A stretch of 64,000 nt of DNA from Nostoc sp. KVJ3 (lineage in GTDB: Bacteria > Cyanobacteriota > Cyanobacteriia > Cyanobacteriales > Nostocaceae): positions 2,085,501 to 2,149,500 of the forward strand of contig NZ_WWFG01000001.1 of NCBI RefSeq assembly GCF_026127265.1, given 5' to 3'. The translations under genes and the position numbers were made by a program. Positions 1 through 7,383 of the stretch are shown piece by piece. The number at the start of each line of letters is the position of its first letter. Positions within the stretch are counted from its first letter, which is position 1. The notes beneath the pieces were generated by a model. That model was not told the DNA's origin. It saw only the letters and a list, made by a program, of their open reading frames with translations, and searched no databases.

Positions 1-934
1 CCAAGAATTTTAGTGAAATTTAACCATGCTATCTGTAATTACACACAGATAAATTAAGCCAAAATAGATATGATGTTACTTGATTGTTCCTGATAATAAT
101 ATTTTAGTTTTGTTTCATTTTTTTAGGTCAATTACTCGTAAAGACATGATGAAATCTTAGATATATTTTCTCTTCCTCCTTCCGATATAATTTGCTTTAA
201 CTCAGTGATTTTTTTTCACTAATGGTATTCATCTAGTTTGAGGCTATACAAATTACTTTTTAGCCAACGAATGCGCTAAAAATTCTGAGGAAGAACAATT
301 TTGTGGATCTCAAATAAAGAGAAAAATTACTGCGAAAAAATTAGATGCAAGTATTGTTAACTATATAGATTGCCCATAAAAATGGTTTTGTATTTTAATG
401 TTTTTTTGGGTGTATTCATTATAGCCATTATCTCTGCGCTTTAAATAAACTTTATTCAGTCACTAAATAAGCTCATTTTTGCACTTTATAAAAAAATTAC
501 AAAGAAAGATATATGAGTTCAGCTTTTGCTTAATGATATTGATATATAACAATATCCTAAGCTCAAAAACTTGTTAAAGAAAAGATTCTGATATTGAAGT
601 ACATCGGCTAGGTTTGATTAAACGGACTTCGTAAATAATTGTCTACTATTTTGTACTGATTTATACTGGTAAATTTCCAAATGAAATTACTAGAAAAATA
701 TGAGAATATAGATACTTCATGAAATTTAGGTGAAGTTAGCTTCTGCAAATGTGGATAATAAGGGGCCCTAACCTGAGAGGTACGTAGATGGTTGAAGAAG
801 GCAGAAAGCTTAGAACACAATTGAGTCATTCTGGAAGAACCTCTTCCTTAGCCTCATACCCTTGGGTTAATAGATACATTGCAATATATTGCAACGTCTC
901 TACGAACTTAAAATCAATACTAAAAATCCTTAAG
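1..934. other. AT-rich stretch without a confident gene
   Basis: I see no convincing gene here. A 73-codon frame on the minus strand (608-829) starts with ATG but has no recognisable domain and only a weak purine stretch before it, so I do not call it. The base composition is clearly richer in A and T than the genes to the right, as in old intergenic or decayed DNA. Confidence 0.6.
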
Positions 935-1191
935 CTATAGGACTACTATTTGATTTTTGAAAAATACGTAGGGTGTTATCGCGGAGAGTACGACACCAAA
1001 CCCTTGATAATGGTGCGTTACGAACTACGTTCTAACACAACGAACGCCAGTTTCTACAACGGAGGGAACCTCCCTTCGGGTTCACCAGTCGCCTAGGTTA
1101 GGAAACCCGCCTACAGCGATGTATTCACCGCAACGCACTGGCTCCGCTACAATACCTAATTTGGTTCAAAAATCAAATATGATTCCTATAG
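935..1191. repeat. MITE-like element with 27-bp inverted ends
   Basis: The left end (935-961) and the right end (1165-1191) are inverted copies of each other over 27 bases with three mismatches, beginning CTATAGG. The 257-bp element has no transposase frame and encloses GC-richer palindromic DNA of the dispersed type seen in Nostocales, including a 'GTAGGGTGTTA' block and an 'AACCTCCCTTCGGGTT' block. It is probably a non-autonomous mobile repeat. No clear target-site duplication was verified. Confidence 0.65.
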
Positions 1192-1218
1192 CCGTAATCT
1201 GACATTCAGGATTACGGC
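1191..1218 (-). terminator. Hairpin downstream of the 545-residue gene
   Basis: GCCGTAATC and GATTACGGC form a perfect 9-bp stem with a 10-base loop, 11 bases beyond the stop codon of the minus-strand gene at 1230-2867. There is no T-run after it on the minus strand, so it may only be a transcript-stabilising hairpin or the border of the neighbouring repeat. Confidence 0.4.
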
Positions 1219-1229
1219 CATTAATGCAA

Positions 1230-2867
1230 CTATTCAAATTTAAGTTGGGGCATGAGTTGGAGAGTACCAATACCTAAATCTTTCGGTGAAAGCGATCGCG
1301 TTTCAAACAAAGCCATCATATCCCGTAACTGAGGATTGCCACGAGAGGCTCCCGTTAGTCCTTTAGCAATGATTAAGCCACAGTAGCCCTTAGTATTTTT
1401 ACAGCGTTGATTCCATTTTTTTCGGGCTTCTACATGAATTGGATCTTGATCTAAAAATTCACCGAATAGGAACAATTCACCATTTTCAGTTTGTAATAAA
1501 CCGAGGTCGTAGCGATCGCCATCGAAAGGATCGGCACCTGGATTAAAGCAAATCGCTCTCAGTCCGCTTGCTGCTTCAATTCTTTCAATTACAATCTTCG
1601 CCTTGGGCCGAGAAGTTTGAATTAAAATCACCGGTAAACCGTCACCCACTTGTTTGATTTCACCAGCTTTATGATAAGTTACCCCCTTACGAAGGTATTC
1701 CAGCATTTCCCAGGACACTACACCTAAGCTGAGGAAAGAGTCTTCCGGTATCAAGTCATCTTGCAATGATTGGAAATTCGGGGAGTCAAGATTGTCAATT
1801 TCCTCCTCATCGTCACCAAAGCCTGCCATTTCTTCTAATTCTGCTGCTAACTCTGGCATGGTAGAGACTGTCACAGCCACAGATTTAGTTGATTCTTCTG
1901 ACTGCGGTAGAGAAATACGATAGCGACGGCTGAGGGGAGGAAAAATATCCTCATGCAAATGGCGACGGTGATCGCGAATGAAGCGGATCAGGCTTTCGAT
2001 CGCAACGAAGATTACCAGTGCTTCTTCGTCATACAAAACAGACCGTAATCCTTCTAAGGGGTGGATATTACCAAAAGTTGGGTCAATTTCTGATGATGGC
2101 AGATCCGCCAAATCACTTTCTTCGTCTTCGTCTTCGTCTTCATCAGCACTCTCAAAGGTGAGAAAGAGGCAATCTTGCTTGAGGAAAGCTTCTTCTAGAT
2201 GTTCCGTTGATTCTTCATCTTGTAAAACCTCGGTACGAAACTGTTTTAAAGACTCTTCTGAGCGATAAAACAAAATCCCATACTCCATTCCCAGCATTCC
2301 CATGACTGAGGCGTAGAGTGTACCAACATCCCACTTATTAATCTCGATTGACAAAATCTGTTGTTCTTCCAAAAATTCCCAAGGCGCTGCTTGCCAAATT
2401 GCAAATGCTTTCTCTCGCAAAATTTGTGCGTACTGTGGGGGTAAGTCGGGGGTTTGACTATCGAGGATGTCAGCAAACCCGCGGAACAGTTCGTCAATTA
2501 AAGGTAGTTCTGGTGCGTAGTCGATGGCGATATCCAAATCTTGCAGCACCCCTCGCAGGTAAAATTGGATCTCGCGGTCTTTGACTACAATTCTTTGGGG
2601 TCTGGCAGGTCTCGCCGGACTGTGGGGATGTTCCATTGCTCGCATCAAGGTACGAACTATTGCTTCTGGGCCAACATCTGAAGCTACCACGTCCATTCCT
2701 CGGACAACACCTTGGGAATAATCTACCCAAAGAATGCATTCTCCCTTTTCCTGGGAGTCTGAGTGCTGGTTTGGTGATGACAACGGACGGCGATCGCCCT
2801 CCCATACAGAAGGAATTTGCGTTAATTTCTTCAAGCGACGACTGGTAGAGCGATTAAAACTTGTCAT
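1230..2867 (-). CDS. Conserved cyanobacterial protein with acidic linker (545 aa)
   Basis: A long intact frame with typical codon use for the window. The N-terminal half (about residues 40-240) looks like one globular domain and the C-terminal third (about 385-545) like a second. They are joined by a region holding an acidic run of alternating Asp and Glu at about residues 240-252 and a second acidic stretch near 345-365. No signal peptide, membrane segment or catalytic motif is visible. It resembles conserved hypothetical proteins of cyanobacteria (DUF6930-like, from memory), and I cannot assign a function. The gene stands alone; a hairpin lies just past its stop codon. Confidence 0.8.
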   Translation of the reverse strand: MTSFNRSTSRRLKKLTQIPSVWEGDRRPLSSPNQHSDSQEKGECILWVDYSQGVVRGMDVVASDVGPEAIVRTLMRAMEHPHSPARPARPQRIVVKDREIQFYLRGVLQDLDIAIDYAPELPLIDELFRGFADILDSQTPDLPPQYAQILREKAFAIWQAAPWEFLEEQQILSIEINKWDVGTLYASVMGMLGMEYGILFYRSEESLKQFRTEVLQDEESTEHLEEAFLKQDCLFLTFESADEDEDEDEESDLADLPSSEIDPTFGNIHPLEGLRSVLYDEEALVIFVAIESLIRFIRDHRRHLHEDIFPPLSRRYRISLPQSEESTKSVAVTVSTMPELAAELEEMAGFGDDEEEIDNLDSPNFQSLQDDLIPEDSFLSLGVVSWEMLEYLRKGVTYHKAGEIKQVGDGLPVILIQTSRPKAKIVIERIEAASGLRAICFNPGADPFDGDRYDLGLLQTENGELFLFGEFLDQDPIHVEARKKWNQRCKNTKGYCGLIIAKGLTGASRGNPQLRDMMALFETRSLSPKDLGIGTLQLMPQLKFE

Positions 2868-3187
2868 AGAGTAAGTTAATCAAAAGAAGCAATTTGGCAG
2901 TAAACTTTGGGAAATAGCTAGCCTCGGATTAGGTTTTTATGGCTGCACCTGATAGTTGCTTCTCAGACTTGCCATACTTGAACTCCAAACATACCGAATC
3001 TCTAAACACACTGAATCTCTCAATTCTAGAATAAAAATCTTTGGCTGCTTTTAACGGAGTGTTTACAATTTGGCATCTAAAGACATCTAAGCCGTTAGAA
3101 TAAATACAAAAACACCAATGGCAACCCAGAGGCATTAACAAGCCAATATCGGGTAGATATGAGACTAATAAAGGAGTTAAAAAGCAG
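2868..3187. other. Intergenic region upstream of the IscA-type gene
   Basis: Lies between two divergently oriented genes and should hold both promoters. AAGGAG at 3171-3176 is a good ribosome binding site for the plus-strand gene at 3188. A 70-codon minus-strand frame (2929-3141) has no domain signature and I treat it as chance. Confidence 0.5.
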
Positions 3188-3544
3188 ATGACACAAGCAA
3201 TTCAGTCTCAACAACGCGGAATCCTGTTGAGCGAAGCCGCATTGCACCAGGTAAAATCCCTCCGGGACAAGCAAGGTACAGACTTCTGCTTACGGGTAGG
3301 AGTCCGTCAGGGTGGCTGTTCTGGGATGTCTTACATGATGGACTTTGAAGATACTAGCAAGATCACCCCGCAGGATGAAGTTTTTGACTATGATGGCTTC
3401 AAAATTGTCAGCGATCGCAAGAGTCTTTTATATCTCTACGGTTTAATGCTCGATTACAGCGATGCCATGATTGGCGGTGGCTTTCAATTCACTAACCCCA
3501 ATGCTAACCAAACTTGCGGTTGCGGCAAGTCCTTTGGGGTGTAA
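3188..3544 (+). CDS. IscA/SufA/HesB-type iron-sulfur carrier protein
   Basis: 118 residues, the normal length for the A-type Fe-S carrier family. The three conserved cysteines are present: Cys44 in GGCSGMSY and Cys110 and Cys112 in TCGCGKSF near the C terminus. Such proteins bind a [2Fe-2S] or [4Fe-4S] cluster and pass it to apo-enzymes in the cytoplasm. The start is supported by AAGGAG eleven bases upstream. It stands alone rather than in a suf or nif cluster, so it is probably the housekeeping IscA/SufA form and not the nitrogen-fixation HesB, but that is inference from context. Confidence 0.93.
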   Translation: MTQAIQSQQRGILLSEAALHQVKSLRDKQGTDFCLRVGVRQGGCSGMSYMMDFEDTSKITPQDEVFDYDGFKIVSDRKSLLYLYGLMLDYSDAMIGGGFQFTNPNANQTCGCGKSFGV

Positions 3545-3548
3545 TATT

Positions 3549-3670
3549 GTCAGTTGTCATTTGTCCCTTGTCATTTGTCGTTTATCATTTGCAATTGCCT
3601 AATGACTAATGACTAATGACCAATGGCTAATGACCAATGACCAATGACCAATGACTAATGACCAATGACT
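3549..3670. repeat. GTCATTT / TAATGAC heptamer array
   Basis: Several GTCATTT-type units are followed by about ten TAATGAC/CAATGAC units. The two halves are complementary and could fold into a long imperfect hairpin. The last unit supplies the ATG of the next gene. Confidence 0.85.
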
Positions 3671-4087
3671 AATACAGTTGAATCCCTGTTTGATACAGGT
3701 TTAGAACGCTATAAAGCAGGAGTTGCAGTAGATTCTTTAATCCCTGTCTTTAAAGAAGTGTGCGATCGCGCTCCGAAAACGAGTGCTGCTTGGATCTGTT
3801 TGGCGTGGTTATATCTACTCGATAACAAACCCAACTTGGCTTACAAAGCTGCACAGAAGGCAGTTAAGTTAAACCCACAAGACCCACAGGCTAGAGTAAA
3901 TCTCGCTTTGGCAATGCTTGAAACAGGTCAAAAAGGTTTACGGGAACATATTGACATAGCACAGCAGCTAATTTTTGTCAATGAAGAGTGGCAAGATGAA
4001 ATAAAAAATAGTATTGAAGACGGTTTAAGTAGAAAACCAGATTGGCAGAGTTTGAAAAAAGTTAAAAATTGGTTGTTTGAGGAATAG
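3665..4087 (+). CDS. TPR-repeat protein (140 aa)
   Basis: Residues about 38-110 form two to three tetratricopeptide helices (AAWICLAWLYLLDNKPNLAYKAAQKAVKLNPQDPQARVNLALAML), a protein-protein interaction fold. No signal peptide or membrane segment is visible, so it is probably cytoplasmic. Its partner is unknown. The ATG lies inside the last unit of the TAATGAC array and lacks a Shine-Dalgarno match; no later in-frame ATG would preserve the N-terminal helix. It follows the IscA-type gene by about 120 bases of repeat. Confidence 0.85.
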   Translation: MTNTVESLFDTGLERYKAGVAVDSLIPVFKEVCDRAPKTSAAWICLAWLYLLDNKPNLAYKAAQKAVKLNPQDPQARVNLALAMLETGQKGLREHIDIAQQLIFVNEEWQDEIKNSIEDGLSRKPDWQSLKKVKNWLFEE

Positions 4088-4241
4088 GGAGTGGGGAGTA
4101 GGGAGTGGGAGCAGGGGGAGATCAGGGAGTAGGGGAAGAAGAATTAATAACCAAATTCCCAATTCCCAATTCCCAATTCCCAATTCCTAATTCCCAATGC
4201 CCAATGCCCAATGCCCAATGCCCCGTTCCCCATTCCAAATC
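4088..4241. repeat. GGGAGTA and TTCCCAA/CCCAATG heptamer arrays
   Basis: A G-rich array (GGGAGTGGGGAGTAGGG) is followed by about ten C-rich units of the form CCCAATT or CCCAATG. The array carries several in-frame ATGs that would extend the next gene by 15 codons; these are repeat sequence, not a credible N terminus. Confidence 0.85.
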
Positions 4242-4487
4242 ATGAAAGATAAATTGTTAAATTGGCTAAACACAGTTTTAGTTGCGGATGTTTTTTTGGT
4301 TTTGTTTGGTTTTGTGTGGTTAGCGATCGCTGCGATCGGTGATTCTGTAGGGTTAGACCTGGGTTTAGATTTGTGGCATCAACTCTGGCAGCCCTTGTTT
4401 AATCCAGCGATCGGTATCCTTATGGGTGGTGCTATTCTCAGTGGTATTATCAGTTGGGTTTCCAAAAAATTTCTCTCTAGTCAATAA
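4242..4487 (+). CDS. Small two-helix membrane protein (81 aa)
   Basis: Starting at the ATG at 4242 (MKDKLLNWLN), the protein has two hydrophobic segments, about residues 12-33 and 52-72, with a short C-terminal KKF tail. No domain is recognised; comparable short membrane proteins are common in cyanobacteria. The longer frame from 4197 would begin with residues translated from the heptamer repeat and is rejected. The gene is bracketed by CCCAAT units on the left and the complementary ATTGGGC units on the right. Confidence 0.75.
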   Translation: MKDKLLNWLNTVLVADVFLVLFGFVWLAIAAIGDSVGLDLGLDLWHQLWQPLFNPAIGILMGGAILSGIISWVSKKFLSSQ

Positions 4488-4489
4488 AT

Positions 4490-4556
4490 GGAGAATTGGG
4501 CATTGGGCATTTGGGCATTTGGGCATTAGTTATTCTCCTCCCCACTCCCCACTCCC
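4490..4556. repeat. ATTGGGC / CCCCACT heptamer array
   Basis: Four ATTGGGC-type units followed by CTCCCCACTCCCCACTCCC. It is the reverse complement family of the array on the other side of the small membrane protein gene, so the transcript could pair across the gene. Confidence 0.8.
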
Positions 4557-4558
4557 TT

Positions 4559-5524
4559 CTAATTAAGAATTTGTCTAAGTGCTGACTGTAAATTAGGGTA
4601 TTTATACTCAAAGCCTGTTTCTATGGTACGCTTGGGCAGGACTTGCTGGCCTTCTAAAACAACTATAGCCCCGTCTCCTAAAAGAGCTTCGATCGCAAAC
4701 CCAGGAACAGGCAACCAAGAAGGGCGATTCATCACTTGTCCCAAAGCTTGGCTTAAATCTGCCATTCGGACTGCATTAGGGGCAGTAGCATTGTATACAC
4801 CTTCAATTTCCGGTTTAGTTAAAGCTTGCAGAATCAGGCTAACTAAATCTTCTACATGAATCCATGAGAACCACTGCCTACCACTACCAATGGGGCCACC
4901 AGCAAAGAGTTTGAAAGGCGGAATCATTTTACCCAAAGCACCACCATTGCCTAGAACAATCCCAAAACGCAGAATTACCAGCCGTACACCAGCATCTTTT
5001 ACCTTTCTTGCTTCTGCTTCCCAAGCTTGGCAGACTTGAGCGAGAAAATCGTTACCAGATAGGCTTGTTTCATCAAAGGTTGCCGTTTCACTGGTACCGT
5101 AGTAGCCAATAGCCGAAGCGTTAATTAACACAGTTGGGAGACCGCGCGTTGTGGGGGTTCCCCCCGTTGTAGCGACTGCCGTCTTGGGGTTAGCGTTGAC
5201 TATTGCTTCAACTATTTTTTGTGTACCTAACTTTCGGCTATTGAGGATTTCTTGTTTGCGTTCTGGCGTCCAGCGTCCTTCACCAATGGGTTCTCCTGCC
5301 AGATTAACTACGCCATCACAATTAGCAATGACACTTTGCCAAGAACCAGATTTATTTGGTGTATAGGCAACAATTTCTAGATTTGAGAAAGCCTCAGATG
5401 GGAAAACCTTTTGAGCAAAGGTGGTGTTCCGAGTTAGTACTACTATTTTATGACCTTTTTCGTGAAGTCGTTGTACCAAAAGACTACCGACAAATCCTGT
5501 TGCTCCAGTAATTGCTACTTTCAT
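4559..5524 (-). CDS. TIGR01777-family NAD(P)-dependent epimerase/SDR protein
   Basis: 321 residues with an N-terminal Rossmann motif TGATGFVGS (residues 7-15), the conserved NLAGEPI segment, INASAIGYYG around the active-site tyrosine, and a C-terminal region (MADLSQALGQVMNRPSWLPVPGFAIEALLG) typical of TIGR01777 proteins, the family loosely called SulA-like or SDR39U1. The physiological substrate is not established for the family. Residues about 112-129 (TAVATTGGTPTTRGLP) are extra relative to what I expect between ANPK and VLINAS, and their DNA looks like a dispersed intergenic repeat, so the gene appears to have absorbed a repeat in frame. Confidence 0.9.
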   Translation of the reverse strand: MKVAITGATGFVGSLLVQRLHEKGHKIVVLTRNTTFAQKVFPSEAFSNLEIVAYTPNKSGSWQSVIANCDGVVNLAGEPIGEGRWTPERKQEILNSRKLGTQKIVEAIVNANPKTAVATTGGTPTTRGLPTVLINASAIGYYGTSETATFDETSLSGNDFLAQVCQAWEAEARKVKDAGVRLVILRFGIVLGNGGALGKMIPPFKLFAGGPIGSGRQWFSWIHVEDLVSLILQALTKPEIEGVYNATAPNAVRMADLSQALGQVMNRPSWLPVPGFAIEALLGDGAIVVLEGQQVLPKRTIETGFEYKYPNLQSALRQILN

Positions 5525-5580
5525 TCATTTTTTACCTCAGCCAAACCTTTATTGTAAAGTTTTTGATCGAACTTTTAGTC

Positions 5581-5656
5581 TTATTACTTTTTTACTTAGC
5601 ACTCGTTACGGGTTAAACGCCCCGCTATTCGCGTACAGCACTCAGCACTGTTTCGG
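5581..5656. repeat. Left copy of an inverted repeat flanking the 115-aa gene
   Basis: This 76-bp block is a near-identical reverse complement of 6303-6380, including CCGAAACAGTGCTGAGTGCT and the 'GTACGCGAATAGCGGGG' core. The pair brackets the gene at 5777-6124. Confidence 0.8.
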
Positions 5657-5776
5657 TGACTGTATATCTGGTAATGTCTAATCTCAAAACTCAAAAACTT
5701 TGCTTTTTGAATGACTTTCCGTTTAGATGCTTCGGTATTATAGGATGGACGGAGTGTTGCAAGGCGTGGGGCTATT

Positions 5777-6124
5777 ATGGCTCGCTATACCTGTTCGTTT
5801 ATTGTTTCTGTTCCTAGTGACCATCTGCTGCCGTTACTTGTAGAACTTCTACAGGACTGTCAGTTGGATATTCAATACCATACAGGCGATTACATTATCG
5901 CCCGTCAAGTTCCTGGCAATGTTCCTTTTCCTAAATTAATCACAGTAGAAGTACTGATTGATAAATCAAAATCTACCGAAACAGAAACCAAAATGAGTAT
6001 TGTGATTAAAAATGAAGAACTACCACTTCAATTAGATAATTACTGCCGACAAATGTTTGAATTCATCAAACAGGCTATTGAAAATAGCCGCCATTGGCAT
6101 TTGATTGAAAGTCTTGCAGGATAA
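5777..6124 (+). CDS. Conserved hypothetical protein (115 aa)
   Basis: An intact frame starting MARYTCSFIVSVPSD, with no signal peptide, membrane segment or known motif. The alternation of short hydrophobic strands and a C-terminal amphipathic helix suggests a small alpha/beta protein. I recognise no family. It sits in its own repeat-flanked segment (inverted 76-78 bp copies on both sides and a second, 179-bp palindrome-ended element abutting the stop codon), so it may have been moved or preserved as a unit. Confidence 0.7.
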   Translation: MARYTCSFIVSVPSDHLLPLLVELLQDCQLDIQYHTGDYIIARQVPGNVPFPKLITVEVLIDKSKSTETETKMSIVIKNEELPLQLDNYCRQMFEFIKQAIENSRHWHLIESLAG

Positions 6125-6303
6125 GTAAGTCGGCGCTAATATTTCAAACTATGTTAGGAAATTCAATGTAGGGGAGCCAGCGTGTTGCGTTGTCGCCAAG
6201 CGTTGCACCGTCAACAATTCAAGGTGCGTTAGCCTACGGGATAACACACCCTACGAACAATTTATATTTCTTAATATACATGGAATTTTTTTCGCCGACT
6301 TAC
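6125..6303. repeat. MITE-like element with 11-bp perfect inverted ends
   Basis: GTAAGTCGGCG at 6125-6135 is inverted perfectly at 6293-6303. The 179-bp interior carries a GC-rich palindromic block with GTGCGTTAGCC and ATAACACACCCTAC, the same kind of dispersed sequence as in the element at 935-1191. The left end begins directly after the stop codon of the preceding gene. Confidence 0.6.
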
Positions 6304-6380
6304 CGAAACAGTGCTGAGTGCTGTACGCGAATAGCGGGGCCTTTAGCCTGTAACTTGGCTTAGAGTAAAAAAAGTAATAA
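6303..6380. repeat. Right copy of the inverted repeat flanking the 115-aa gene
   Basis: Reverse-complement partner of 5581-5656, with a few substitutions and two extra bases. Confidence 0.8.
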
Positions 6381-6641
6381 TCGCACTTCATTTCAGAAGG
6401 TCTGTTCGCGCAGCGTCCCGTAGGGAAAGCAACTGCTTAAAAGTCATGGAAAAAGAAATAAATATTTATTTCGAGATGTGTAGCGTATATTTAATGCGTC
6501 CTTACTTCAATCCTCTAGATTTATCTCTCTTGGTTACTCACCACTCAGCACTCACCACTCCTGAATTAGATTTGGTGATTGAATTGACAATCCCACAACT
6601 TTCAGCCGTGAGAGCGTCAAACTGAGATTGGTAGCTGGAAT
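6381..6641. other. Intergenic DNA with a doubtful 59-codon frame
   Basis: Contains a short dispersed repeat fragment ('TTCGCGCAGCGTCCCGTAGGG') and an ACTCACCACTCAGC heptamer stretch. A plus-strand frame 6446-6625 (59 codons, MEKEINIYFEM...) runs straight through the heptamers, has no recognisable domain and is not called as a gene. Confidence 0.5.
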
Positions 6642-7139
6642 TCAATCTCCAATATCTTCTAAATCCTCGGCCATACCGGGGTTTATTAATGTAATGTCGT
6701 ACTCGCTCGAATCTGTTTGTCCCAAACGCTGAGTGTTTCTTAAAAGGTAATAAATGGCACGTACTTGAGGCCCAAAAACGATCTCGTCTTCATTTCTGAG
6801 ATCGTGGGCTGGTATCTTTCGTCCATTAATCATCAAACCGTTGGAACTAGGCTTACCTCTGGCATCGCCATCTACAATTCGGTAATAGTAGCTTTGACTA
6901 TTATGCTCTCGTGGCAATCTCACTAATGTGGCATGGCGGCGGGAGACAAACTGCGACATCAAACGGATATTACATTCGCGGTCTCTACCAATAGAGTAGA
7001 CGGGTTGCTCTAGAGAAAATTCTTTGCGACCTTGATCGTCTTCAATAATCAGTAGATGGTTTTCATTGGTTTCTGCTGCCATTGACAAATCGGTGGAACT
7101 GTAATTGATCAAAAGTTGTTTAGTATCGGATTTTGCCAT
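6642..7139 (-). CDS. FHA-domain protein (165 aa)
   Basis: A single forkhead-associated domain spans about residues 27-130, with the expected phosphothreonine-binding signature: GR in YSIGRDRECNIRL, SRRHATL, and SSNGLMING. It should bind phosphothreonine peptides made by a Ser/Thr kinase; no kinase is encoded in the window. The C-terminal 30 residues are acidic and probably disordered. It begins with ATG in a monocistronic setting, with repeats on both sides. Confidence 0.92.
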   Translation of the reverse strand: MAKSDTKQLLINYSSTDLSMAAETNENHLLIIEDDQGRKEFSLEQPVYSIGRDRECNIRLMSQFVSRRHATLVRLPREHNSQSYYYRIVDGDARGKPSSNGLMINGRKIPAHDLRNEDEIVFGPQVRAIYYLLRNTQRLGQTDSSEYDITLINPGMAEDLEDIGD

Positions 7140-7383
7140 TTTCGCGCACCGTCAGTCTGTGGTGCTGATCTAAATAAGCTTTAAAATTGCATAATACATT
7201 GAAAGATGGAATTAAAGAAGAATTCAGAATTCAGAATCAAGAGGCTTGCCGACTAAGTATCTGCTTTTTCGGTCAGAATTCAATTCTGTTAGCGGTAGCG
7301 TGGCGTTTAGCCTATTCTGACTCCTGAATTCTCTTTTGATAAACAAGATCTGTGCTAGGAAATTTTCCGTGCAAAAAAGTATT

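Noticed and set aside
608..829. 73-codon minus-strand frame in the AT-rich left end
   Set aside because: No domain, weak start context, composition typical of chance frames in AT-rich DNA.
1978..2268. Serine-rich plus-strand frame
   Set aside because: It is the antisense translation of the Asp/Glu run in the 545-residue protein.
3549..3670. CRISPR array
   Set aside because: The repeats are 7-bp tandem units without unique spacers of constant length; they are heptanucleotide repeats.
6446..6625. 59-codon plus-strand frame starting MEKEINIYFEM
   Set aside because: It passes straight through an ACTCACCACTCAGC heptamer array and has no recognisable content; kept only as a remark.
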